In this document: positions 35,039-44,122 of the stretch, one piece after another | Layout of the letters: each line of letters begins with the position of its first letter | How positions within the stretch are numbered: position 1 is the first letter of the stretch | DNA from: JBDHBD01 sp039586095 | Lineage (GTDB): Bacteria > Gemmatimonadota > Gemmatimonadetes > Palauibacterales > Palauibacteraceae | Assembly (NCBI GenBank): GCA_039586095.1 | Contig: JBDHLB010000003.1 | Coordinates: 66,969 to 130,968 of the forward strand | DNA: 64,000 nucleotides | Direction: 5' to 3' | Position numbers and translations under genes: made by a program | Notes under the pieces: generated by a model | What the model saw: the letters and a program-made list of their open reading frames with translations, nothing else | Database searches by the model: none | Told to the model about the DNA's origin: nothing

Positions 35039-35572
35039 TCAGTTCCCGTCGCCCTCGTCCTCGCCTTCCTCATCGTCGGCGGACGGGACGTTGCCGATCA
35101 ACTCGCCCTCGGTCTTGGCGACGATCATCCAGGTCGTAAAGATCTCGTCCGAGTGACGGGAATACCACCGGTTCCACGACTGCACGACCTCGTCCCACTC
35201 TTCCCGCTCCGGCGTGCCTTCCTCCGGCAGCGGGTTGGCCTCGAAGTACTCCTGGCAGGGAGCACCGCAGGGCGCCTCGATGGCGGCGAGGTCGGCATAC
35301 TCCGCGATCACGATGAGCTGGTCTGCGTTGCTTCCGTAGTAGTGCTGGGAAACTCGAAGGTTGATGACGTTCGGGTTCAACTGCATCTGGGGCAGCCAAC
35401 GCTCGCGCATGAACCGCATCACGTTCGCCCGCTGGGGCCCGAACGGCGCGTCGAACGTCGTGACGGCGATGACGCGAGTGCCTGGGCCGTCCTGAGCCTC
35501 GACCGACATCGGCACGAGGAGCCCGCTGCCGACTACGGCAGCCACTGCCAGGAGCGTGAATAGCTTTCTCAT
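35039..35572 (-). CDS. Secreted protein of unknown function with acidic tail
   Basis: A 177-residue protein with a signal peptide (LFTLLAVAAVVGSGLLVPMSVEAQ, cleavage near residue 27). The mature part contains RVIAVTTFDAPFGPQRANVM and DQLIVIAEYADLAAIEAPCG and ends with an acidic stretch (DDEEGEDEGDGN). AGAGGA precedes the ATG at 35572. The alternation of strands with a central helix vaguely recalls a ferredoxin-like (dimeric alpha/beta barrel) fold, but I cannot assign a family. It converges with the tandem lyase gene. Confidence 0.65.
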   Translation of the reverse strand: MRKLFTLLAVAAVVGSGLLVPMSVEAQDGPGTRVIAVTTFDAPFGPQRANVMRFMRERWLPQMQLNPNVINLRVSQHYYGSNADQLIVIAEYADLAAIEAPCGAPCQEYFEANPLPEEGTPEREEWDEVVQSWNRWYSRHSDEIFTTWMIVAKTEGELIGNVPSADDEEGEDEGDGN

Positions 35573-35753
35573 CGGTGTTCCTCTCTGGGCTGGGACTGAA
35601 AGGGAGCCACGAATGGCCGCCCCGACCGCGCAGAAATCGCGCAGTGCCGGCGCGAACGACGGCCGAGTATGTTGACCGACTCCTGCCCGCGTCAAGAGCC
35701 GGCCGTCTTCAAATGGTGGGCGCTACAGGGGACGCTGACTACTTCGACGCGTC

Positions 35754-36236
35754 CTATTTCATCGTCCAGGTGCCGTCCCAGCGTACGACGTACCGGCCGT
35801 CGGGCCACTCGGCGACGCGGCTGGTCTGACCACCCCCGCTCACGCCTTCGAACTTGCCGGTGCCACCCAGCAGGTTCCAGGAACCGCCCGCGGCTGTTTC
35901 CTCCCATGAGATCCACCACACGTCACCCTCGAGGTCGACCCCGTCGCAGTAGCCTTTGGCCATCAGATCGCTGCCGTCGGCCGCCATTACCACCGTGCCG
36001 GAGCACGACTGCGTCGCCATGCCGAAGGGGTTACTCTCCTCGTCGCCAAACACGATGCCGTCCACGCCCACCATCTGCAGCACGCGTCCATCCGGCGTTT
36101 CGGAGGTCACCGCAGGCTTGGGAACCAGGGCCACGTATCCGCCGCCCGACATCTGCTGGGCACTAACCGAACCGACGACGCCCAAAGCGAGAACTGCGGC
36201 GAGCGAGATGGCTCGTGGGAGTTGGCTGGTCTGCAT
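35754..36236 (-). CDS. Secreted beta-rich protein of unknown function
   Basis: A 160-residue protein with a signal peptide (AISLAAVLALGVVGSVSAQQ). The mature part has two Cys (near 73 and 91) and a Trp/Gly-rich C terminus (GDVWWISWEETAAGGSWNLL, then GGTGKFEGVSGGG) typical of small lipocalin-like or AOC-barrel-like secreted proteins. AGGAG precedes the ATG at 36236. Family and function are not recognised; it lies between unrelated genes on the same strand. Confidence 0.62.
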   Translation of the reverse strand: MQTSQLPRAISLAAVLALGVVGSVSAQQMSGGGYVALVPKPAVTSETPDGRVLQMVGVDGIVFGDEESNPFGMATQSCSGTVVMAADGSDLMAKGYCDGVDLEGDVWWISWEETAAGGSWNLLGGTGKFEGVSGGGQTSRVAEWPDGRYVVRWDGTWTMK

Positions 36237-36360
36237 GGAAGATCTCCTGAGCTGGGCTGTATCCATCGGACAGATTCGTTGAGGCGCCACTCTACCACCG
36301 CCTCCGACGCAGCGAAAGGTGCGACGTGAGGGGCGCTGCAGCTCAGATCCCCGGGGCGTC

Positions 36361-38388
36361 CTAGGGCAGCCGCTCGAAACCACCCGGACGATAGTGGTAG
36401 GCGGGACGCCCCGGGAACTCGCCCCGCAGCAACGCGTTCCGGTCGCGCAGGTCCCGCGCGAACACGTAACGCCCCGTGAGGTCGGGCCGGTTCGCCGCCA
36501 GATGAGGCACGTAGTTGGTGTACCCCGCCTCATCGTGCCGCAGCTCCGCCACGCAGGTGGCCGTGAGCTCCGCGTTGGGCAGCAGACGCAGGGTACGGTC
36601 GTCGTTCACCATCGGGTACACGAGCGCACCCTCCGGTTGAATGAGTCCCTCCAGCTCGACCTCCAGTTGCTGCGCCGTCCACACACCGGCCTCCGCCAGA
36701 CGCACCGCCTCTTCGAGCTGGCAGTGATCGGAGCGTCGATAGACGCGCTCGGTCAAAGCGGCGGGCAGGCCCACCTCGTGCATCCGGGCGAGCAGACGGT
36801 TTCCCCACGACACGGATACGAAGATCAGACCCTCCTCGATGCCGGCCTTCCGTGCCTCCTGTGCCAGGTCGAGCTTTAGTCCTGCCATCCCGAGGCGATA
36901 GACGCGGAAGCGCTGCGGCGTGCCGTACAGGAGCGCGTATCCAAAGGACAGGACGAGCACCATCGTGAGCCAATCGGCGGTGCGGAGCCGGCCGAGAGAA
37001 AACCGATCCGAGACGACGCGATGGCCCATTCGGTCGTACAGGCCCAGAAACGCGCGGCTCGTCAGGGGCAGCACGAAGGCGAGGGTCGAGTAGAGGAAAC
37101 GCGGTCCGAGGAACGCATCCCGGTGCCAGTAAAAGAAGTAGGCGATGGGGAGCGCCAGGAATCCGAGTACCAGACGCCCGTCCCAGCGGCGGTTGGCCAG
37201 TCCCGCCGCCAGGAACAGACCCAACGGCAGGAGGGCGGGGATCGCCCACTCGAACAGGAACGAGTTGAGGAGCGCCAGGTCCACGAGCTGTGACTGAAGC
37301 CCGATGAGGGGCGTATGCACTCCGCCGTACGGAGTCGAGTGGAACCCGAGGCCATGATCGGCGCCCCACAGCTTCATGTACCCCGGCTGCAGAGGGTCAC
37401 CGGTCGTGAGCGCATTGTAGGCGAGGAAGAGCCCTGCGCAGACGGCGAACCCGCCGAGCCCGGCGAGGAGATGAAGCAGACGGGCGCGGCCTCGCGCGAC
37501 GCCCACCAGTGCGACGATCGCGAAGGCGGACCCCACAGCGATCGCGGTGAGCGGTCGGCTCAGGAACGCCATTCCGAGCGCGAGGCCGGCGCCGGCGAGC
37601 CACACGGCCGTGCCTCCGCCCTCCCAGCGGGCGAACAGGGCGAGGAACAGGGCGACGAAGAAGAGAGCGCTCACGTGATTCATGTAGCTGGCGCCCATGA
37701 ACCAGAAGAACGGCGAAAGAAGGGTCAGAAGCAGCGTGAGCCGCGCCGTCCGTCGGTCGTACACTCGCCGTGTGAAGCCGAACAGGAGCCACGCGGTTCC
37801 TGCTGTCATCAGAATCGGCATCAGCCACGGGACGCCGGCGAGCACACCCGGCGCGAGGGCGCCAGCGTGGCCGGGCGGATACTGTGAATACCACCGCTCC
37901 CCGTCCACGAGCATGTTCTCGGCCGCGAAGAACGCTTCGAAGGGCGGTGCCGGGGCCCAGACGTGTCCGCTCGCGAAGATCCGCGCCTGGAACAGCTGTG
38001 CGATGCTGTCCACCAGAAGCGGTCGTCTCGCGAAGGCGAACACCGAAGCCGTCACGAGCAGCAGGAGCAGGACCGCCAGGCCCGCCGCCAGGAACGTGCG
38101 GTCACCGAACCGTTCCGCCTCCCCCAGACGGCTCAGCCAGCCTCGCACACGTCGTGGAAGCCCGGGCACCATCAGCGCGAGCAGCCATGCCACGGCGCCA
38201 AACGTGAAGAGCCCGAGGAGCCATTCGGCTGGATCGAGAAGCCAACCCGTCCTCGTCATCTGGCCGAACAGCGCACGAAGAGGCAGGAAGGGAAGCACGA
38301 GGAGCAGCACGCCCACCATCCGGAGCCCCACATGGCGCACGCCGCGTGATTCCGTACCGGACGGTTCCGGGCCCTGCGTCCGACTCAT
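36361..38388 (-). CDS. Polytopic membrane protein, GT-C glycosyltransferase-like
   Basis: A 675-residue protein with about 12 hydrophobic segments over the first 490 residues, then a soluble domain of about 180 residues. The first periplasmic loop contains acidic residues (RPLLVDSIAQLFQARIFASG) in the position of the catalytic Asp of GT-C dolichyl-phosphate-sugar transferases, and ENMLVDGERWYSQYPPGHAG resembles the following region of ArnT/PMT-like proteins. I chose the ATG at 38388 because it does not overlap the upstream MEMO-like gene. It may transfer a sugar from a lipid carrier to an envelope acceptor; the substrate is unknown. Confidence 0.68.
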   Translation of the reverse strand: MSRTQGPEPSGTESRGVRHVGLRMVGVLLLVLPFLPLRALFGQMTRTGWLLDPAEWLLGLFTFGAVAWLLALMVPGLPRRVRGWLSRLGEAERFGDRTFLAAGLAVLLLLLVTASVFAFARRPLLVDSIAQLFQARIFASGHVWAPAPPFEAFFAAENMLVDGERWYSQYPPGHAGALAPGVLAGVPWLMPILMTAGTAWLLFGFTRRVYDRRTARLTLLLTLLSPFFWFMGASYMNHVSALFFVALFLALFARWEGGGTAVWLAGAGLALGMAFLSRPLTAIAVGSAFAIVALVGVARGRARLLHLLAGLGGFAVCAGLFLAYNALTTGDPLQPGYMKLWGADHGLGFHSTPYGGVHTPLIGLQSQLVDLALLNSFLFEWAIPALLPLGLFLAAGLANRRWDGRLVLGFLALPIAYFFYWHRDAFLGPRFLYSTLAFVLPLTSRAFLGLYDRMGHRVVSDRFSLGRLRTADWLTMVLVLSFGYALLYGTPQRFRVYRLGMAGLKLDLAQEARKAGIEEGLIFVSVSWGNRLLARMHEVGLPAALTERVYRRSDHCQLEEAVRLAEAGVWTAQQLEVELEGLIQPEGALVYPMVNDDRTLRLLPNAELTATCVAELRHDEAGYTNYVPHLAANRPDLTGRYVFARDLRDRNALLRGEFPGRPAYHYRPGGFERLP

Positions 38389-38452
38389 CGGCTGCACGCC
38401 TCTGACATCCACCCCACCCTGTCGATCCGCCTCGTTTTCTCTCGCAACACCG

Positions 38453-39295
38453 TCAGGCGTGGGCGGCATCCGATTCGAACGCGAACGCACCGTACCCGAC
38501 CACCTGCCCTCTGGACCCGGCCGTATCGCCGGAGTTGCGAAGATCCAGCGTCCGGGCCTTCAGTCTCCGCCTTCGCGCCATGTGCAGCAAGGCGCGGACC
38601 GGAACGGCGCCGCACGCCTGGTGAGCCTTGATGTCGTCTGGCTGCAGCTCCTCGATCGCGCGGGCCGTTCGAGCGTCCGTCCGGCGGGCCGACTCGTAGT
38701 CGAGGAAGTGGCTCAAGTCCGAGCTGACGATCAGGAGCGTTCCCTCCGTCCACACCGAGTCCAGGGCGCCGGCCACGAGCTCCGGCCGGGCATCTCCCAC
38801 GACGATGGGCAGGAAAGAGAACTCGTCGAGGGTTCGCTGCAGAAAGGGAAGGTGGACCTCCAGCGAGTGTTCGTCGGCGTGGGCGTCGTCCCGCATGGTC
38901 GCGCCGGGCAAGAGCACAAAGCGCTCTCGAGCTTCCGCATCCACCGCGACCTCGCCCAGAGGAGTCGCGAACGCGTCGACGGTCGGCACCGCCACGCCGT
39001 GGAAGGGGACGTGATGCGCCGGTCCCGCCAGCACGATCCGGGAGATCGATGGGGAAGCATCCGCCGTGCGCGTGTACGCGCTCGCGGCGACCGGGCCCGA
39101 GTACACGTAACCGGCGTGCGGCGCGATGAGCGCTTCGAGGCGACCCGGCTTCCTGTAGGTCTCAAGGGCGGGTGTTCCTGGCGGGGAGGGCTGACAAGCG
39201 GCGGATTGCCGCAGGAGCGCATCGACCTCGTCGGCGAGCTGACGGGTGTCGGCGGGATAGAAGAGTCCGGCCACGGCCGGTCTTCGGACATTCAT
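38453..39295 (-). CDS. AmmeMemoRadiSam system protein B (MEMO1-like)
   Basis: A 280-residue MEMO-family protein: RRPAVAGLFYPAD start, LIAPHAGYVYSG near 56, VLAGPAHHVPF near 90, ADEHSLEVHLPFLQ near 140 and LLIVSSDLSHFLDY near 190. The His residues in APHAGY and GPAHH match the metal-binding positions of MEMO1, a non-haem iron protein related to dioxygenases. Bacterial genes normally sit with AmmeMemoRadiSam A and a radical SAM protein; neither is adjacent here. GAGGGTG precedes the ATG. The function remains undefined. Confidence 0.85.
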   Translation of the reverse strand: MNVRRPAVAGLFYPADTRQLADEVDALLRQSAACQPSPPGTPALETYRKPGRLEALIAPHAGYVYSGPVAASAYTRTADASPSISRIVLAGPAHHVPFHGVAVPTVDAFATPLGEVAVDAEARERFVLLPGATMRDDAHADEHSLEVHLPFLQRTLDEFSFLPIVVGDARPELVAGALDSVWTEGTLLIVSSDLSHFLDYESARRTDARTARAIEELQPDDIKAHQACGAVPVRALLHMARRRRLKARTLDLRNSGDTAGSRGQVVGYGAFAFESDAAHA

Positions 39296-39506
39296 GCGTC
39301 ACCCTCCGCATCCGATCTACCGGTCAAAAGTACGACGCCACGCGGCAGGCACGCACCCGCGCGCTGGAGATCCATGAGTGACAGACCTCGCAGATGCGCG
39401 TATATGATGAAGGGTAGGCGTGCACGGCGCCGGAGACACATGAATCGAGCTGCGATGCGGGGTAGCGGCGAATGATCCGGCGGCCCGGATCCCCAAGAGA
39501 GGAATC

Positions 39507-42290
39507 ATGGAGACAGCAGTAGGCCAGAAGTTCGTATACGCGTTTGCGGAAGGCGACGGCAAGAACAAGCAGCTTCTGGGCGGCAAGGGCGCGAACCTGT
39601 GCGAGATGACCCAGATCGGGCTCAAGGTGCCACCCGGCTTCGTCGTGACGACGGAGGCCTGCCTCGCCTATCTGGGTTCACCCGACAACGCGCTGCCCGA
39701 CGGCCTGATGGAGCAGGTTCGGGAGGAGATGAGCGAGCTCGAGAGGCAGTCAGGCCGCCGTTTCGGGGATTCCGAGAACCCGCTGCTCGTCTCGGTGCGC
39801 TCGGGTTCGGCGATGTCGATGCCAGGGATGATGGACACGATTCTCAACCTGGGCCTCAACTCCGACACGCTGGCCGGTCTGGTCGAACAGACGCAGGACG
39901 CACGCTTCGCCTACGACGCCTACCGGCGGTTCATCCAGCTGTTCGGAAAGGTCGCGCTCGGGGTGCCCGACGAGCTGTTCGACGCCGAGTTCGAGATCGT
40001 GAAGCGCGAGGTCGGGGCAAAGCAGGACGTGGACCTGGTCGCGGATGACCTGGAGCAGATCAGCCGTCGCTTCCTTCAGGTCGTCGAGAACTACACGGGC
40101 ACGCCTCTGCCGATGGATCCGCACGACCAGCTCGAGATCGCCATCAAGGCCGTGTTCGACTCGTGGATGGGCAAGCGAGCCGTCGACTACCGACGCGAAT
40201 TCAACATCACGCCGGACATGGCCAACGGAACGGCCGTCAACGTGCTCACGATGGTGTTCGGCAACATGGGGGACGACTGCTCGACCGGCGTGGCCTTTAC
40301 CCGGAACCCGGGCACCGGCGAGAACGAGCTGTACGGCGAATATCTGGTGAATGCCCAAGGCGAAGACGTGGTGGCCGGGATCCGCACCCCGAAGCCGATC
40401 CACGAAATGGCCGACGAGATGCCCGAGCTGTACGAGGAGCTGGTCGACCTGCAGAAACGGCTCGAGGCACACTTCCACGAGGTCCAGGACTTCGAGTACA
40501 CGATCGAGCGGGGCACCCTGTACTGCCTGCAGACGCGTGACGGAAAGATGAACGCGTCGGCGCGCGTCACGACGTCCGTCGAGATGGAGCGAGAGGGGCT
40601 GCTGACCAAGGAAGAAGCCCTGCTGAGGGTGGAGGCCGAGCATCTCGAGCAGATCCTGTATCCGAGACTGGATCCTTCGTTCGACGGGCAGCCCCTGGCT
40701 ACCGGCCTGGCGGCCTCGCCGGGGGCGGCGTTCGGCCAGGCGGTCTTCGACGCCGATCGTGCAGAGGCGCTGGGTCGAAAGGGCGTGAAGGTCATCCTGG
40801 TGCGTGAGGAGACCAAGCCCGAGGACATCCACGGCTTCTTCGCCTCGCAGGGTATTCTGACCAGCAGGGGCGGAAAGACCTCGCACGCCGCCGTCGTAGC
40901 CCGGGGTATGGGCAAGCCATGCGTGGCCGGTGCCGAGGGTCTGGAGGTCGACACGCAGCTCCGACGAGCCTTCGCCGGAGACGCGGTCGTCAAGGAGGGA
41001 GACGTCATCACGCTGGATGGGACGACGGGGCACATCTACCTCGGCGAGGTCCCGATGGTGGAAGCCGACTTCTCCGACGATCTGAAGCAGCTGCTGGAGT
41101 GGGCGGACGCGACGGCACGACTCGACGTGCTGGCGAACGCGGACACCCCCGACGACGCGACCCGCGCGATCCGGTACGGCGCCATGGGGATCGGGTTGTG
41201 TCGTACCGAGCGCATGTTCAACGCCTCCGACCGGCTGCCCATCGTGCTGGACATGATCGTCGCGGACACCCCGGAGGCACGTCAGGTAGCCCTCGATCGG
41301 CTGCTACCCATCCAGCGCGCCGACTTCAAGGCGATCTTCGAGGTCATGTCGCCCCGGCCGGTGATCATCCGGTTGCTCGACCCGCCGATCCACGAGTTCC
41401 TCCCGGCCGAGGATGTGTTGGTCGACGAGATCGCGAGCCTTCGGCAGCTGCGTTCGACGGCGCACGGAATGGACGTGCTGGCGAACACGATCCGGCTGCT
41501 GAGTCCGGCCGATCCGGAGTGGGCCACCGAATTCCCGAACGCCGTGCAGGAGCTGGCCGATGCCCGGGTGCTCGACAAGCTGATCAGCCACAAGGAAGTC
41601 CTGCTCGCCCGGGCCCGCTCGCTGCACGAGATCAATCCGATGCTCGGTCATCGCGGCGTGCGGCTCGGCCTGACGTATCCCGAGATCTATGCCATGCAGA
41701 TCCGGGCCATTCTCGAGGCCACCGCTCTGTGCTTGAAGGAGGGCGTGGAGGTGCACCCGGAGATCATGGTGCCCCAGGTGGTGACGGCGCAGGAGTTGAC
41801 CCGTGTGCGCTCGGACGTGGATGCCGTGCGCAAGGACGTGGAGTCCGCCCACGGTGTCACGCTCGATTTCAAGTTCGGCTCGATGATCGAGACCGTGCGG
41901 GCCTGTATGCGGGCGGAAGACCTGGCCAGCGTTGCCGAGTTCTTCTCGTTCGGGACGAACGACCTGACTCAGGCCACCTTCTCGTTCAGCCGTGAGGACG
42001 CCGAGAACAAGTTCCTGCCGATGTACAACGAACGCGGGATCCTGCAGGACAATCCGTTCGAGGTACTGGATCGAAAGGGCGTGGCGAGACTGATGAAGCA
42101 GGCCGTCGAGTGGGGCCGGGACACGACGCCGGATCTCGAGGTGGGTATCTGCGGGGAGCACGGCGGACACCCGCTCTCGATCCAGTTCTGCCACGGCCTG
42201 GGGCTCGACTACGTCTCCTGTTCGCCGCCGCGGATCCCGATCGCCCGTCTGGCTGCGGCCCACGCGTCGATCAAGAACGTGCAGTTCTGA
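39507..42290 (+). CDS. ppdK: Pyruvate, phosphate dikinase
   Basis: The 927-residue enzyme is full length. It starts with the ATP-grasp domain (LLGGKGANLCEMTQIGLKVP, SVRSGSAMSMPGMMDTILNL), followed by the phosphohistidine domain (TSRGGKTSHAAVVARGMGKP, catalytic His460) and the PEP-binding barrel (GLCRTERMF, FSFGTNDLTQATF, GICGEHGGHP with the catalytic Cys in this last motif). It interconverts pyruvate, ATP and phosphate with PEP, AMP and pyrophosphate in the cytoplasm, serving gluconeogenesis or PPi-linked glycolysis. GAGAGG lies nine bases before the ATG. It is monocistronic, with a 211-base gap to the divergent MEMO-like gene. Confidence 0.95.
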   Translation: METAVGQKFVYAFAEGDGKNKQLLGGKGANLCEMTQIGLKVPPGFVVTTEACLAYLGSPDNALPDGLMEQVREEMSELERQSGRRFGDSENPLLVSVRSGSAMSMPGMMDTILNLGLNSDTLAGLVEQTQDARFAYDAYRRFIQLFGKVALGVPDELFDAEFEIVKREVGAKQDVDLVADDLEQISRRFLQVVENYTGTPLPMDPHDQLEIAIKAVFDSWMGKRAVDYRREFNITPDMANGTAVNVLTMVFGNMGDDCSTGVAFTRNPGTGENELYGEYLVNAQGEDVVAGIRTPKPIHEMADEMPELYEELVDLQKRLEAHFHEVQDFEYTIERGTLYCLQTRDGKMNASARVTTSVEMEREGLLTKEEALLRVEAEHLEQILYPRLDPSFDGQPLATGLAASPGAAFGQAVFDADRAEALGRKGVKVILVREETKPEDIHGFFASQGILTSRGGKTSHAAVVARGMGKPCVAGAEGLEVDTQLRRAFAGDAVVKEGDVITLDGTTGHIYLGEVPMVEADFSDDLKQLLEWADATARLDVLANADTPDDATRAIRYGAMGIGLCRTERMFNASDRLPIVLDMIVADTPEARQVALDRLLPIQRADFKAIFEVMSPRPVIIRLLDPPIHEFLPAEDVLVDEIASLRQLRSTAHGMDVLANTIRLLSPADPEWATEFPNAVQELADARVLDKLISHKEVLLARARSLHEINPMLGHRGVRLGLTYPEIYAMQIRAILEATALCLKEGVEVHPEIMVPQVVTAQELTRVRSDVDAVRKDVESAHGVTLDFKFGSMIETVRACMRAEDLASVAEFFSFGTNDLTQATFSFSREDAENKFLPMYNERGILQDNPFEVLDRKGVARLMKQAVEWGRDTTPDLEVGICGEHGGHPLSIQFCHGLGLDYVSCSPPRIPIARLAAAHASIKNVQF

Positions 42291-42331
42291 GCGCGCGACC
42301 CCGGCGTACCCTGAGAATACTGACGCACGGC

Positions 42332-42360
42332 TTGCCTTTTCGTCTCGACACACCGATATT
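42332..42360 (+). promoter_or_regulatory. Candidate promoter of the iron operon
   Basis: TTGCCT (42332-42337) and GATATT (42355-42360), 17 bases apart, resemble a -35/-10 pair. The -10 element overlaps the first dyad described below. This is a visual match only; the A+T-rich stretch here contrasts sharply with the flanking genes. Confidence 0.4.
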
Positions 42361-42378
42361 TTAGGCCGTCTTAAATAT
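42356..42378. promoter_or_regulatory. Imperfect dyad overlapping the iron-operon promoter
   Basis: ATATTTTAG (42356-42364), the spacer GCCGT and CTTAAATAT (42370-42378) form an inverted repeat with one mismatch in nine. The TTTTAGGC...CTTAAA core recalls binding sites of DtxR/MntR-type repressors. It could be a second operator next to the iron-box-like element at 42383. Confidence 0.4.
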
Positions 42379-42382
42379 TGGA

Positions 42383-42401
42383 TTAGGTAGCTATTACCTG
42401 T
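42383..42401. promoter_or_regulatory. DtxR/IdeR-type iron-box-like operator
   Basis: TTAGGT (42383-42388), seven bases, then ACCTGT (42396-42401) matches the 19-bp IdeR/DtxR box pattern (TTAGGT-N7-ACCTAA) at 10 of the 12 outer positions. It ends 20 bases before the ATG of a DtxR-type repressor gene that heads the feo operon. Iron-dependent autorepression is the likely function. Confidence 0.6.
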
Positions 42402-42421
42402 GGGTGCGTCGAGGCAAGCCC

Positions 42422-43005
42422 ATGAGTACTCAGAGCGGGAGCGGACTCAGCCGGTCGGGCGAGGATTACCTGAAGGCGATCTACGCGCTTCAGACGTCGT
42501 GCGGCGGCCCCGCCCAGACCAGCGCCATCGCGAACGCCCTCGAGGTGGCGCCTCCGTCGGTGAGCGGCATGGTCAAGCGCCTCTCCGACGCGGGCCTGCT
42601 CGAACACATCCCCTACCGTGGTGTGCGGCTCACGGTTGAGGGGCGACGGGCGGCGCTGCGCATGATGCGCCGGCATCGGATCCTGGAGACCTACCTGACC
42701 ACCAAGCTCGGGTACGACTGGGACTCGGTGCACGCCGAAGCCGAGCGTCTCGAGCACTGCCCGAAGGCAGCACCGCGGAGCTTCGGATGGTGAGCGACAA
42801 GGACGCCGAGCGCCTGCGGTACATCGGCTCCCTGGGGCTTCGGCCCGGGACGGAGTTCGAGATCGCGGCGCGCCAGCCCTTCAACGGACCGGTCACGATT
42901 CGTCTGAAGCGGGAGCCGGGTGACGGCGAACACGAGCAGGCGATCGGGCACGAGCAAGTGATCGGACACGAGCTCGCACGATCGCTTCTGTGCGTGGAGG
43001 ACTGA
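42422..43005 (+). pseudogene. DtxR/IdeR-type iron-dependent repressor, split by an internal deletion with frameshift
   Basis: The first frame (42422-42793, 123 residues) has the winged helix-turn-helix and the start of the dimerisation domain (AIANALEVAPPSVSGMVKRL, then GVRLTVEGRRAALRMMRRHR, ending HAEAERLEHC). It then stops after a frame change. The next frame (open from before 42787, to 43005) resumes with PEGSTAELRMVSDKDAERLR and the FeoA/SH3-like end of the same family. The roughly 40-50 residues that should lie between, with the DPHGxPIP region of the dimerisation and metal-binding domain, are missing. The gene is therefore probably inactive, or is read as two peptides (an ATG occurs at 42787). 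An assembly error is an alternative. It heads the operon behind the iron-box-like operator. Confidence 0.72.
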
Positions 43006-43006
43006 C

Positions 43007-44122
43007 GTGGTTCACCCCGGAATAGCCCTGTTGATCTTCGCGGTCGTGGTGACCCTGCTCGTCGTGCTGTTCTGGCCGACCCGCGGCCTGGTGCCGCGGC
43101 TCGCTCGCTACCGTCGCGTCACCGACCGTGTGCTTGCCGAGGACACGCTCAAGCACCTGTACAACTGCGAGTATGCGGGGACTCCGGCCACGGAGGAGAG
43201 CCTGGCGGGCGCCCTCGAGACATCCAGGCACGAGGCCGTCGGGCTGCTGAATCGTCTCCAGGAGCTCGAGTTCGTGCAGGTGGAAGGTGAGCGCGCGACA
43301 CTCACCGACGAGGGTCGGCGCTATGCCCTGCGCGTGCTTCGCAGCCATCGCTTGTGGGAGACCTACCTTGCCGAGCGAACGGGCGTGGCGCCCAGCGAGT
43401 GGCACGCCCAGGCCGATCGCAAGGAGCACGTGCTGACGGGCGAGGAGGCGGAAGGCCTGGCTTCCCGTCTGGGCTACCCCCTCTACGACCCTCACGGGGA
43501 TCCGATCCCCACAGCCGCCGGGCGTGTCCCGCCCGCCCGAGGCATGCAGCTGACCGCCATCGAGCCCGGTCAGGCGGCTCGGATCATCCATCTGGAAGAC
43601 GAGCCCGCCCAGCTGTTCGAAGCCATCGTCGGCGCGGGTCTGGGGCCGCTCATGTCCATCCGCCTGCTCGAGGCGACGCCGTCGGCCGTGCGCGTCGAGG
43701 CGCAGGGGGTGGAGCACGTTCTCGACCCGGCCGTGGCCAGTCGTATTACCGTCGAACCGGTGGATGAGGAGACGGCGGAAGGCCCCACCGAGACACTGGC
43801 CGATCTGGACGAAGGCGAGCGCGGCTGGGTGGTCGGAATCTCCCGTCTGTGCCAGGGGCCGGCCCGCCGTCGCCTGCTGGATCTGGGTGTGGTGCCGGGC
43901 ACGCTCGTGCGAGCGGAGCTGATGAGCACGGGCGGCGACCCGGTGGCCTACCGGATTCGCGGCGCCCTGATCGCGTTGCGCGACGACCAGGCATCGCTGG
44001 TCCGCATCGAGCGTGTGCCTGCCGACGAGCAGGCCGCCGCTTCGGATCGGCATGCGGCGGACGCGGTGGGGATCGGATCGAGCGAGAGCGATCGCCTCCC
44101 ACTCGAAGGCAGGGATGGCTAG
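43007..44122 (+). CDS. Membrane-anchored DtxR-type regulator fused to FeoA-like domains
   Basis: The 371-residue protein starts with one membrane helix (about 5-22, ALLIFAVVVTLLVVLFW). A DtxR-type winged helix (about 45-110, TEESLAGALETSRHEAVGLL and TLTDEGRRYALRVLRSHR), a dimerisation region keeping YDPHGDPIPT near 162, a first SH3/FeoA-like domain (about 175-250) and a canonical FeoA domain (about 265-340; GPARRRLLDLGVVPGTLVRA, IRGALIALRDDQASLVRI) follow. FeoA assists FeoB in Fe(II) uptake. It begins at a GTG one base after the broken repressor gene and overlaps the feoB start. It may serve as FeoA at the FeoB membrane complex with a vestigial or membrane-tethered DNA-binding domain. Confidence 0.8.
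   Translation: MVHPGIALLIFAVVVTLLVVLFWPTRGLVPRLARYRRVTDRVLAEDTLKHLYNCEYAGTPATEESLAGALETSRHEAVGLLNRLQELEFVQVEGERATLTDEGRRYALRVLRSHRLWETYLAERTGVAPSEWHAQADRKEHVLTGEEAEGLASRLGYPLYDPHGDPIPTAAGRVPPARGMQLTAIEPGQAARIIHLEDEPAQLFEAIVGAGLGPLMSIRLLEATPSAVRVEAQGVEHVLDPAVASRITVEPVDEETAEGPTETLADLDEGERGWVVGISRLCQGPARRRLLDLGVVPGTLVRAELMSTGGDPVAYRIRGALIALRDDQASLVRIERVPADEQAAASDRHAADAVGIGSSESDRLPLEGRDG

Noticed and set aside
42422..43005. Two separate real genes, a helix-turn-helix protein and a small FeoA
   Set aside because: The conserved text of one DtxR-type protein continues into codons before the second frame's ATG (PEGSTAELR), which is better explained by deletion and frameshift in a single gene; separate translation remains possible but secondary.
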